The position numbers and the translations under genes are program-made. 64,000 nt of DNA from NCBI GenBank assembly GCA_030272155.1, contig CP126191.1, forward strand, positions 394,501 through 458,500. Direction: 5' to 3'. Positions 24,253 to 35,315 of the stretch are shown piece after piece (within the stretch, counting starts at the first letter, position 1; each line of letters begins with the position of its first letter). Below the pieces are notes generated by a model. It saw only the letters and a list, made by a program, of their open reading frames with translations. It was not told the origin of the DNA and made no database searches. This stretch comes from Tetradesmus obliquus (Eukaryota; Chlorophyta; Chlorophyceae; Sphaeropleales; Scenedesmaceae).

Positions 24253-26005
24253 GAGACAGATGCTGCTCACAGCCTGTCACAGCACCTGCACCGCCAGTGC
24301 AGCAGCAGCATGCACGCGTTGAGTTGACAGCACAATGCCATTTGATTGAATTCGATACAAAAAAGGGTTGGCAGGAGTTGCTACGTGCATCAGCGCATTC
24401 CGTGTGAATGCAACGTACGTGCTCTGCGTGCTCAGGACGTGCTAATCTGGATGTTCAACCCACGTGAAAGAGCTTGTTACTTGCTGTAGGATTATTGAGG
24501 AACCTCAAATCTCACGGCAAATTCTGAAGGCTGAGGGCACATTGAGGATGTGTCGAGGATCAAACAAGTACGCCGGCGCGGACTTCCCGAGGTGCGTACT
24601 TCCGAGGCAGGGAGAGCACCACCCCCCGGCGCCAACATGCCTCGTGTAAGGACAATAATGTCAAACCAACGTGTCTATTAATTCCCAGGCATCTGTGATG
24701 CAGCGTTGCTGCTGGCCTGTCTGACAGACACATCAGCTGGATGTCAGTCCAGGACGATTGTTTGGACGCACCCGGCGCTCTTGAGCAAACTCATAAAATA
24801 ACATGAGTATAACTCTTCCTGCATTCAGGTTACGAACAGTCATTCGCTGTATCCAGCCTTACGAGGGGCTTGCTCCTTTGCAAGCAGCAGCTACTCTGCC
24901 TGCCACGAGATGCAGTGCTGCGCTAGCAATTTGTGCATCCATGGCTCCATGATGCTGATGCAGCGCTGCCTCACCTCACATGTCTGACATTCAGACAACG
25001 CGACTAGCAACTCTATGTTGACAACAAACAAAGCAACAGTTGTGTCTTGTTACAGGAACATGGTTTGGTCCATGCAGGCGTGCATGCCGCAGCTGCTGCT
25101 GTTTGCAAGGCTGCCATGTCTGCCCTGTTCTTCTGAGCTGCAGGAAACATGTGTTGAGCAGCATCAGCAAGCACTCAGCACAATATGTTGCTTCGTGCAT
25201 TCAGCACGGGTGCTTTTTTGCATTCGGTCATCATGACCGGTCATGGTACCATGCACGCATGCACGCCAAGCCACTGCCATGCCAAGTTCTGACATTGCTG
25301 GTTTGAAAGTTGACCTTGAAAACATATCTTCCGGTTATGTCTCCATCTGCCATATCTAAAGCAAAACCAGGGGTGGGTCAACCAACAGCACCGACCCGAT
25401 GCTCTATAGTTCACTGTACTTCACTTCAGCACTGCTCACGTCTGAGACGTCTGCAGTGGCAGCAGTAGCTAAGTGGCAGTGGTAGCAGCAACAGCAGCAG
25501 CTGCAGCTGGAAAACTGAACTCATTTATCGGTTATATAGTAAGTAGCCAGCCGAACCAAGCAAGAGTAAACGCATGCTACAGGCGTTCAAAGGTGGACAG
25601 TTGCGATGGCAGCTGTCAGCGACAGAACATTCACAGCAGCGGCGTACTCACAACATAGCGTTTCTGATGATGATAGTATACCAACGTGAAATTGCGCAAC
25701 CAGCGTCACAGGTGCTTTGGATGACAGCCGGGCCCGCGATACAAAAGGCGCGCAACACGTGAGCGCGTCCGACCAACAAGACACGTTTGCTGCTGCCACA
25801 ACAGCATGTTTGAACAGCGAAACTGAAACACCAACATAATTCATTTCATTTGTAGTTTCGTGCTCAATCACGGTTGCGGTTAATGCGGGCAGGAAACGTG
25901 GCGCTTTGCCCGCTTTCAATAGCTCGAGCTTGCTGTCGCTCTCAGCATCTTAACTAGAAAAAGAAAACGCATGCAGTGCATGATAACTTCCTGCAGAGAG
26001 AAAGA
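24253..26005. promoter_or_regulatory. Divergent intergenic region (probable bidirectional promoter space)
   Basis: The - strand choice-of-anchor gene and the + strand TPR gene start at its two ends, so both promoters must lie here. No coding exon or RNA gene was recognised, and I cannot assign specific promoter elements. Confidence 0.5.
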
Positions 26006-26354
26006 ATGAGTACTGGAAGAGATGCAGCAGAGGCGTTCAACAAGGCAGCTAACGAAGCATACAAGCAAGGGGACTTCAGGAAGGCAGTAGACTGCTTCAC
26101 ACTAGCCATATCAGCATACCCAAGCAGGGCAAAGCGTTACCTCACCAACAGGGCCAATGTGCACATCAGGTGAAGCCTGGCTGGATGCAGCCCTGCAGTG
26201 CTGAATGCTGAACACACAGCCTACTGCCAATCTTGAGCTATGGCAGGGTCATTCGCTCCAATCACACCTTCAACTGCCTACTAGCAAAGTTGGCAGCAGT
26301 TGTAACACCAGACATATCAGTGTTAGCAGCAGCTGCAGCAGCAGCAGCAGCAAC

Positions 26355-26446
<92 letters not shown>

Positions 26447-26474
26447 GCCGATGGCGGCAATGCCAGTGGCATGC

Positions 26475-26541
<67 letters not shown>

Positions 26542-29500
26542 CAAAGGGGTCGACAGCTACAACCCACAGCGCTTCACAGCACTCACCGCGCAGCTCATGT
26601 GGAACCGCCTGCCATGCGTGTGTGTGCAGGCTGGGCGACCCGCACTCTGCGCTGCTAGATGCAGAGGCATCACTGCAGCGGGACGACAAATGGATCAAAG
26701 GGTACTACTACAAGTGAGGCCCTCCTCGCATGTCAAACACGGAGTTGTGTCACTGCAGCTGCAGCAGTGCCGTTTGGCTGTGCACTGCTAAGCATCAAAT
26801 ACAGCAAGGTTGGCATCATCAGTGTGACCTGCACATCGCTGCTGCCTGCTCGCTGCATCGCCCACAAGTGCCTAACCAGCAGCTGGTCTCAGCAGCTGCA
26901 GCAACAGCCTAGCAGCAGCAGAAGCAGCTCAGCAGTAGTAGCTGCTCAGCAGCAGCAGTAGTAGCGGCAGCAGCTTGGCTGAGCACCAACAGCCAGCAAC
27001 TCTGTTGGCTGGCAATGGCTTACGTGTGCGATTGGCACAGCAGCAGAGCTCACACTAGCCTCATGTATATCTTGCAACTTCCCGCAGGGGCGTGGCGCTG
27101 GAGGCGCTGGGTCGTCTGCTTGACGCGAAGCAGGTGCTGCTGGTGGGGCTGGCGCTGGACCCGGGCGGGGTGCATGCACTGGACCTGCAGGACGCCATCT
27201 ACAGGTGCGGTGCGGTGGGGGGGGGGAGAGAGATGCCGACCACTGCGCAGTTGCAATGGCAGCAGCAGCAGCAGCAGCAGCGCTCAGCAGCAGCAGCAGC
27301 GCTCACACACACTTCACTTATATTCAGCAGCGGCAGCGGCAGTACGGTGGCGGCAGCACTGCGCCTTGTAGTTCAATAGTGGCACGCAGTAGTGGGGCGA
27401 CCGCCTGTGCCGCACCTGGCGCATATCACCAGATGATTGAGATGCATACACCCGGGCGGGGTGCACGCACTGGACCTGCAGGGCGCCATCTACAGGTAGG
27501 GCGCCAGCTGCCAGCTATTATCTGCATGTGTGGAAGCAGCAACAGCAGCAGTGGGCAGGAGCAGCCGCCGCAGGAGCAGCAGCTGTTGCAAATGCTCACA
27601 GGCAGGTTTGTTTGTATGCTGCCGCTGCTGCAGGTGTGGTGCTGCCATTGACGAAGAAGTGGCCAAGGGCACACTGCAGCCGGAAGATGGGCCGGAAAAT
27701 GCGGAGATGCGCTACCAGGCAGCCATGCGCCAGGTGCGGCACAGGCGGCAGCAGCAGCAGCAGCAGTGTTGGTGCAGAAGCGCATGACCTGGCTGCTGCG
27801 GAGCATACAGCCAAAGGCAGTGTTTGCAGCAGCAGCAGCAGCAGCAGCAGCAGAGAAGATGTGGTGCAGCAGCACACCCACCACCCTGAAATACTATTTC
27901 TCGCCTGTGGCGAAAGCCCTGCAGTCCTTCATCAGCCAGATTCGGTGTAACAGGGTATGTTGTAAAAAAAAAATATTCGGTGACCAAAAACAACGGCAAT
28001 AAGTGAAATTAATGATGTCCCCCGCTGTGCCCCCGCAGGTCATGGCGCAGGTGCGCCGCCAGTCCCAGGCAGCAGCAGCAGCCAGCAAGGCCCGCGACTA
28101 CAGCATCAAGCAGCTGCTGCGCTACCGCGGTGTGCCGGGTGCGCGGCCGTTTGTGAAGGCGCGGCTGCTGCGGGAGGACGGGCACAACGCGCTGGCTGAG
28201 GGGGACACGGAGCGTGGCGTGGTCAAGCTGGCGGAAGGTGCGGCTGCGGGTTTGTTGTCTGAACGTGTGGTCCTTGCAGCCATGTGTTGGTTGCGTTTGC
28301 ACACAACCTGCATCATGCTGTGGTGTGTAGGTGTCTGTACAACTGCAGCAACCCTGCTACAATAGTGCTCCTGATCCAATCACACTGCCCTTCACCAAAC
28401 GCCCTGTTGCAGGCTACCTGGTGCAGCCGGAGGCCATGGGCCGCACCACCAGCCGCACTGTGTGAATGCAACTGCAGTAACCCCTGCTACAACAGTACTA
28501 AAACATATCCGAGTACATTACATTGCCCTCCTCTGACTCCCTCATGCAGGCTATCTGGTACAAGCAGAGGCCATGGGCCGCCCCAGCAACCGTACCGTGC
28601 AGCTGCTCGTGCAGCGCCTGGACGCCTTCTCACGCACCCAGCCGCAGCACTCTGCAGTCCCCCTGGTGCTGGCCTTCCTGCGGGCACCCTGCCAGAGCAG
28701 TGACACTAACAGCATTCTGTTGCAACTGATCATCTGCTGTACCTCTTCATCACCTGCTTTGCCTCCAGGCTACCTGGTGCAGGCGGAAGCCATGGGCCGG
28801 CCAACCAACCGCACCGTGCAACTACTAGTGCAGCGCCTGGACGCCTTCTCACGCACCCAGCCGCAGCACTCTGCAGCCCCCCTGGTGCTGGCCTTCCTGC
28901 GGGCACCCTGCCAGAGCAGTGACACTAACAGCATTCTGTTGCAACTGATCATCTGCTGTACCTCTTCATCACCTGCTTTGCCTCCAGGCTACCTGGTGCA
29001 GGCGGAAGCCATGGGCCGGCCAACCAACCGCACCGTGCAACTACTAGTGCAGCGCCTGGACGCCTTCTCACGCACCCAGCCGCAGCACTCTGCAGCCCCC
29101 CTGGTGCTGGCCTTCCTGCGGGCACCCTGCCAGAGCAGTGACACTAACAGCATTCTGTTGCAACTGATCATCTGCTGTACCTCTTCATCACCTGCTTTGC
29201 CTCCAGGTTACCTGGTGCAGGCGGAAGCCATGGGCCGGCCAACCAACCGCACCGTGCAGCTGCTGGTGACGCGCCTGGACGCCTTCTCACGCACACAGCC
29301 GCAGCACCCGGCTGCCCCGCTAGTGCTGGCCTTCCTGCGGGCGCCCTGCCAGAGCGGGGCCTGGCTGGCGCAGCAGCTGAGAGGGCTGGAGGGGCGCGTG
29401 CCTGATGGCTGGCGGCCAGGGCTTTTGAGGGAGCTTGCTGGCATCTGTATTCGGGACGATGTGGCGGACTATGAAGGTGTGTTGATGGTAGATGTGGGGT

Positions 29501-32113
29501 GGGGTTTACGGCGGAGCCTGGAGGACGCGTTCCGGACGGCTGGTGGCCGGGGCTTTTGAGGGAGCTGGCAGGCATCTGTATACGGGGACGATGTGGCAGA
29601 TTATGAAGGGGTGCGGGTAGTGTGGACTACGTGCTTTAGGTTGGGGTCCGGGGTGAGTTGCGAGGATGGCTGGCAGCTGGGGCTGCTGCGTTGATTGGCA
29701 GGCATCCGTGATGTTGTGGCAGATTACGATGGCGTTGTGAGTGGTGTTGTGTATGGTTGTAGGTCTTGAGTTGGTGGGGGTGGGCGCTGGAGGGGCGTGT
29801 GCCTGATGGCTGGCGGCCGGGGCTGCTGCGGGAGCTTGCAGGCATATGCATCCCGGGTGATGTGGCAAATGATAAAGTGGGCGGCTGGTTGCAATAATAG
29901 TGTTGGTGGCCATTGGCAGGGCCTGCATGAGGACGGCTGCCATGCGTGCCACACATCCTCGGCCGTCAAACTGTGCTGCTGCTGCTGCTGCTGTTTCATT
30001 CCTTGCTGCAGGTGCTTACCAGGCAGCTGTGCAGGGCCTTGCAATCAAGCCGCGCAACGCTGACCTGCTCTTCTACAAAGCATGGGCGTACAAGGTAACA
30101 GCAGCATGGCCATGGCGTTGTAAAGCCTGCTGTGCTGCGTTCATGCTGTATGTTGTGCAACACACCAAAACTATCAAACAACCTGTTGTACACACTGCAT
30201 ACATTGTCGCTTATGTTCTGCCCTCATGGTATGTTGTCGCGACACTGCACCGCACCCACTATGCCTGATATGGATGGTACACCATGCAGCAGCTGCATCA
30301 TCTGTGGTGCTTCGACCTGCTGGTTACGTGTCTCATTGCTTCTGTCCCGCAACTACGCTGCTGCCGTGTCGCTGTTGATGGGCAACAGGCGCCTGGGCAG
30401 CAGACAGCAGCAGTTGCGCCACAGCAGCAGTTGTGTGTGTCTGACCTGGCTGTGCATCTGCACTTTGTCATTCGCGCTGCCCTGCGCTGCAGCTGATGGG
30501 CAACAGGCGCCTGGGCAGTGAGGAGTGCCCCGCCCTGGGCAGCCCCGGCTTCTGCGTGTGGGTGCAGAAGCGCATCGACGACACAGCAGCAGTCAACAAG
30601 CTCTTCCAGGACTTCATCGATGCGGCGCCACCACAGCACCCCAAGGTGGGTTGTACGGGTTGCTTCTTAGGGTTTGGATGTTAGCATTGTTGGATTGGGG
30701 TGCTTTTTTCACGCCGCAGTCAACAAGCTCTTCCAGGACTTCATCGACGCGGCGCCACCACAGCACCCCAAGGTAGGTGTTACGAATTGGTGCTAGAGTC
30801 ATGGGTCGGGGTGTTGTTGGGTTGATGCTGCAGACGACGAGCTCTTGCCTTCATCAGGGTGCTGCAGGGCTGATCCCACAGCAACGGTCAACCAGCTCTT
30901 CCAGGACAGCGCTGATGCAGCGCCACCGCAGCACCCCAGGCGGACCGCCGGGAGGTGATGCTGTAAGTGTCACTGGCTTCACTAGTGTCAGTAGTGACAC
31001 TAGTAGATGCTTAAAGTGTCACTGGCTTCACTAGGACCACTAGTGACATTACTCACACTCGTGACATGCAGGACTCCATCATCAACATCATCACAGCAGA
31101 GACACCCAGTTGCAACGCAGTTCGGCTGACCGGATGCTTGTCAACAGCCAGTGGCTCATGGCTAACTTACAGTACACTGCTGCTTGCTGCAGGTGCCCAA
31201 TGCCTACTACTACATGGCTGAGCGCGTGCTGGTCAACACTCAACGTCCCACAGCTGACCGCTGCTGCCTCAACTGTCACCATGCCCTCTGCAGGTGCCCA
31301 ATGCTTACTACTACATGGCTGAGCGCGATATGTATCCTACACGGCAGTGTGATATGGTCTTTGCCACTTCACGGAACGCCGCTGCTGTCACCGCAGGTGC
31401 CCAACGCATACTACTACATGGCTGAGCGCGTGCTGGTCAACCGCATCATCAGCCGGGTGCCCATGTCCCGCTGCATCCCGGGTGACGCCGCAGTGGCAGA
31501 GGAAACCATGCGGCTGTATGATGCAGGCATGGCAGCTGAGAAGGAGCTGCCGCCGTTCTACCTACCAATTGTTTGTGCCAGCCGAGAGAGCACACCCATC
31601 TTCCTAGAGGCACACATGCCGGGGTACCTAGCCAGCAGGAGCAGCAGGCACAGGGTGCCTAGCAAGGGCAGCGCTGACGGCAGCAGCGATGGCAGCAGCA
31701 GCAGCAGCAGCAGCCCCAGCAAGAGTGGCATTGGCAGCTGTGTGAGGAGGAGTGCCGAGGAGCTGCAGGTCCGCAAGAGCCTGCTGAAGCCAAACAGCCC
31801 TAGCAGCCACCTGGGAGACAGCAACAGCAGCAGCAGCAGCAGCAGCCCGGTCGCATGCAGCCATAAGGACGGCAGCAGCAGTCAAGGCACGGGCAGCTGC
31901 CGCAAAGGGCGTGTTGCGGCGGCTGTTGCAGCAGCAGCTGCTGGCGTGCACAGCTGCAGCCGCTGCAGCGTGCAGGCTTCCAACATGAAGCAGTGCTCCG
32001 GCTGCAGCGCGCGCTACTGCTGCATCGACTGCCAGATGGCAGACTGGCATGCAGGCCACAAGAAGTCCTGCGAGCGCTCCTTCCTGGGCAGATGGCTACA
32101 CAAGTTCTTCTGA
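26006..32113 (+). CDS. TPR-repeat protein with C-terminal MYND zinc finger
   Basis: Ten exons join in frame to 644 residues: 26006-26169, 26630-26713, 27088-27204, 27634-27733, 28039-28237, 29207-29476, 30012-30094, 30493-30645, 31072-31119 (weak donor) and 31397-32113. Residues 1-120 are tetratricopeptide-like (AAEAFNKAANEAYKQGDFRKAVDCFTLAI cut here as AAEAFNKAANEAYKQGDF; then SALLDAEASLQRDDKWIKGY, GVALEALGRLLDAKQVL). Another TPR-like unit, GAYQAAVQGLAIKPRNADL, follows from 30012. After a Ser-rich stretch the C-terminus holds a MYND finger at 31950-32076 with the full pattern C-x2-C, C-x2-C, C-x3-C, H-x3-C (CSRCSVQ...CSGCSARYCCIDC...HKKSC). MYND fingers bind proline-rich partners; TPRs are scaffolds, so an adaptor role is inferred. 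The middle (29207-29476) matches no family I know. The gene is full of exon-edge echoes; alternative exon choice is possible. Confidence 0.7.
26326..26540 (+). repeat. Two long CAG microsatellites in a TPR-gene intron
   Basis: Near-pure CAG runs at about 26326-26444 and 26476-26540, separated by about 30 unique bases. They lie in intron 1 and are read CAG, not CTG, in the sense strand, unlike the CTG runs next to acceptors. Confidence 0.9.
27450..27506 (+). repeat. Echo of TPR exon 3 3' edge
   Basis: Repeats 27160-27210 (PGGVHALDLQDAIYR plus a GT donor), about 290 bases downstream in the same intron. Confidence 0.85.
28413..29206 (+). repeat. Tandem array of 219-bp exon-plus-intron units upstream of the TPR exon at 29207
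   Basis: Units start at 28550, 28769 and 28988, exactly 219 bases apart, before the parent exon at 29207. The copies at 28769 and 28988 look identical. Each holds the acceptor, the exon start GYLVQAEAMGRPTNRTVQLL and onward to APCQS, then about 70 bases of intron. A shorter degraded copy starts at 28413 and ends in a stop. Because 219 is a multiple of three and no stop occurs, 28573-29559 is one open frame through all copies. Confidence 0.92.
29510..29880 (+). repeat. Three echoes of the TPR exon 6 3' edge
   Basis: The exon end at 29382-29476 (GLEGRVPDGWRPGLLRELAG and DDVADYEG) recurs at about 29515-29615, 29655-29738 and 29788-29880 with small deletions, all downstream of the parent exon. 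Confidence 0.85.
30365..30945 (+). repeat. Echoes on both sides of the TPR exon 30493-30645
   Basis: Upstream, 30376-30402 repeats the exon start (LMGNRRLGS). Downstream, 30716-30776 repeats the exon end VNKLFQDFIDAAPPQHPK with a GT donor, and 30886-30945 is a more diverged copy. The upstream copy repeats the 5' edge and the downstream copies the 3' edge. Confidence 0.88.
30981..31004 (+). repeat. Perfect 10-bp inverted repeat with 4-base loop, within a 48-bp tandem repeat
   Basis: ACTAGTGTCA at 30981-30990 and TGACACTAGT at 30995-31004 are separated by GTAG. The flanking text AGTGTCACTGGCTTCACTAG occurs at 30966-30985 and again at about 31014-31033. It lies in a TPR-gene intron just before the small exon at 31072. 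Confidence 0.85.
31187..31332 (+). repeat. Two upstream echoes of the last TPR-gene exon
   Basis: 31194-31238 and 31293-31330 repeat the start of the exon at 31397 (VPNAYYYMAERVLVN), each preceded by its own gcag acceptor. Confidence 0.9.
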
Positions 32114-32422
32114 TCTGTGTTGAGATCAGACGCCACAGAACTAACATTTGGGGCTCTTTAAAGCCTGAGAAGCCCCATGCCTTTAGACTGCAGTCACCTG
32201 CTGGGAGGTTGATCAATCTGTCAGGCTGATTGTGTACTACTGCTGCTTCTGCACAGATGCGGCACAGCTGCCACAGATCTGGCTTGACTGCCAGGTGGCA
32301 CGTGCAGCACCTGCACCTTCACCCTGCTATTGGTTTTGTGGTGCCAAGAGTTGGGGCAACAGCTGGCAGCAGCCACTACGCTTGTGTGGTGTTCTGAGGC
32401 AGCACAGCTTGCAAGCCCCTCA

Positions 32423-33094
32423 ATGTCCAGCAAATCTCCTGCGGCGCTGTTGGCCACGCACATGCTCCGGCTGCTGCAGGTGAGATTGCGCGTTCAGCCA
32501 GTCGACTTTGTTCTTGCGCTGGATCAACCTGCATCTTCTCAATTGCAAGCCTTAGTGGTGCCACTCTGGAGGAGCTTTGCACACGACAACGCATCCACGC
32601 TTGCAAGCATTGGCGATTACTGCACACCCAAAAAATTGGTGATGCTGCAAGCTCCTGCAACACCATGCCTGGTTTTGTGTTGCCGCCATGCTTGCAGGCG
32701 CAGTTTGTGCATCGCCATGCTCGGACCATGCAGTGGCTCAACACACCAGCAGCCAAACACCCCGCCAGGTGAGCTGCATTGAAGAATGTGTGCGGCCAGC
32801 AAAGGCTTGTGCATCACATACAACCAACCTACTGGTATGTGTGAACTCCTCTGTCTGCTAATTCCGCTATTGTTGCATCAGCACACTGCAGCAAAGACAC
32901 ACGGCTAATAAAAACAGCCTGGCCCCTTCCTTCACACCCTGGCATCTGCATATGCCGCCTTGCGTCGCGTTGTCTGCAGGGCTCGCCTGATGGTGCTGCT
33001 GCAGCGGAGTGGCAAGCAACGGCCTGGTTTCCTAGCTTTGGCTGGTGAACCAACAGTGGCGACAGCAGCAGCCCGCAGACGTCACATCTGCTAG
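32423..33094 (+). CDS. Tentative small hypothetical protein, three exons
   Basis: Exons 32423-32479, 32698-32768 and 32980-33094 have canonical GT-AG borders and join in frame to 80 residues, starting MSSKSPAALLATHMLRLLQ and ending in an Arg/Ala-rich ATAAARRRHIC. The sequence AQFVHRHARTMQWL then LMVLLQRSGKQRPGFLALAG looks protein-like rather than random, and is short and basic. No family recognised. It starts 310 bases after the TPR-MYND stop and could instead be part of a long 3' UTR. Confidence 0.35.
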
Positions 33095-34571
33095 CGCTGC
33101 ACAGCAATATGGTCCGTTTAGGTATTGCTTGCTGCTGCTCAGATGCTTTAGCTAATCTTTCATGCATTTAGTGTTGTCATGCGCTTCAGTGCTGGTGAGG
33201 TGATCAGTAAGACTGCACATGGTGTGCTAGTTGCAGAGGACAGGAAATGAGATGGTGATTGCATATAATATGGTTGGGGAGAGGTTTCCAAACACTTTGT
33301 AAACCAGTTGCAGCTCATCAGCATGTACGGCTGAGCTGGCACACACTGGGCAGGCATGCTGGTATGATTACACTGCATGTGCACATTTGCTGTCATATGT
33401 GTATGCAGCATCCATTTGTGATTTAGTTTCTTTCATAATACTTGCTTGTTGCTGCATGTTGTACATGTACTATGGTGCTCTGTTGATTGGTGTTGCATTG
33501 GTTTGAAAAACCTGCATTGGTTTGAAAAACCTGCATTGGTTTGAAAAAACTGCAAGCAGAGGCATCCAGTGTGCTTGGTCAGTGGCGACGCGTTCACCAA
33601 CGCTTGGGGCGGCCATGTGACTTCATGCTGGCAAGCAGTGCACCCTGATGTTTGATGCATGGACCTGAGTACTGTCTAATACAGCGGAGGCTGCCAGCTG
33701 CTGCTGTCGGCGCCTGAGCCCAGCGTGCATTGTGGCAGGTGTGCCGAAGAACGGGCCAATTCTGTGCCTCAAAAAAAGCCATGTTGGCAATATATCTGTT
33801 GTCTGTTTGGCGTCGATTGGTTCTAGATGGTTTCAAGGTTTCAAAGCTTGCAGTTTGATGACACATGAGCAGGCTGCTGCTGTGCTGCTGCTGTCTGAAT
33901 CTCTAGCAGCCACTGCAGCGCTCGCCTGCATGCATGCAGATCTGGCGCGGGTGTAATGTGTTGTGCCACATCACCCAGGCCCTGCTGTCGCATGCATTAC
34001 ATGCTGCTCCTGGCCGACGCGCTAGTGAAGCAGCGCTGCCATGCTACGCCTGAGTCATTAGCAATGTCGGCGATTTGTGGAATGCTTTGGTAGTGCTTGC
34101 CACAGAGCACCACTGCGTTGCTTTGCTCACACTGGTTGGTAGCCTAGAGCAAGCAAGTTGCGGTGTGCGCCTGCCTGCCAGTACTGTGTAGCAGCGCCGC
34201 GCTGCGGTGGGTCGCCGCACATGGTGTTGCCCCGTGGCTGCATGTTGCGTACGTTGCCGGCTTGGCACACAGGAAGGCATAGCTGTTGCTACTAGGCCAG
34301 TAGCCCAAACGCCTCGTAGCTAAGCTGATGGATCGGCTGCGCTGGGATGCGGCATAGCGAATGTCATAGTTGCGGCGCTCCACCAGCTCAATTGGGGCGC
34401 GTGTTGTGAGTGCTGTGCGCAGCACAGCGTGGGTTGTTCATTGATTTGTAAATGCCAGTGGTAGCATGCTGGGACATGGTGACACATGGGGGCACATATC
34501 CGGCGCTGTACCATGAGGCATTTGACAGAGATAAGGTTACACACAGGGCTGCAGCTTGTAACACGTACGTT
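33095..34571. other. Intergenic region between convergent genes, with a 19-bp x3 repeat
   Basis: No convincing exon on either strand. Three consecutive 19-base units GCATTGGTTTGAAAAACCT occupy 33495-33551 (the last with one change). TGTAA occurs near 33298 and 33954 and could serve + strand transcripts. Confidence 0.55.
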
Positions 34572-35167
34572 TCACTGCTGCTGCAACCCTGCCACTCGCA
34601 GCAGCGAGAACTCGCTGCAGCATTCAGGAGCCCCCGTGTTGATATCCATACTGTACACACCATACCCAAGTTCAGCAAGCGACAAAAAGAACAGCCCCAT
34701 GCCCGGCAGTGCATGCGGGATGTCTTTCGGCAGCTTGGCCAGCCAGGTTATAAGCCACGGCCGTGCCGAGGGTTTAGGCTTGATCATCATGTGCACCTCC
34801 ATTGCGATCTCATCTGGCAGCACCAGCTTGCTGCTTCTACTGCTGCTGCCATCCGCTGCTGCCGCTGCTGCTGCTGCTGCTGCCCCTGTTGCTGCATACT
34901 CCCGCCCCCAGTCCCCAACTATCTCATACTCATAGCCGTCCACATCTATCTTCAAAATATCAATTTTTCTGTGGCCCAGCTTCTGTGTGATCTGCATCCA
35001 GCTGAAGTAAGGAGGTCCACGCTTTGCTGCTGTTGCTGCTGATGCCACACACCACTTGTGGTAGCTGTGCCGCGGCCCCTGAGAGGTGCCGTTGTAGGTG
35101 CAGTCCAGGGTGAACAGCCTGCAGCTGGTTTTTGACAGCACCTCCTGCTCATACTTGAAGTCACCCT

Positions 35168-35204
<37 letters not shown>

Positions 35205-35255
35205 GCGGTCCTCTGAGCTACACATCACTTGGTGCAGCTATGAACGTGCATAAGC

Positions 35256-35315
<60 letters not shown>

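Noticed and set aside
26270..26698. Poly-Gln, poly-Ala and poly-Leu ORFs over the CAG tract as protein genes
   Set aside because: CAG repeats are open in all frames. The tract falls in an intron whose flanking exons join in frame.
28573..29559. 328-residue ORF as the true exon structure
   Set aside because: Plausible as retained reading frame, but the GC-rich exon parts and the ctccag acceptors in each unit fit repeated exon plus intron better; kept as a finding, not as the gene model.
34144..34714. Overlapping ORFs on both strands between 34144 and 34714 as genes
   Set aside because: They show no motifs; the upper part is antisense to the methyltransferase last exon and the rest is intergenic.
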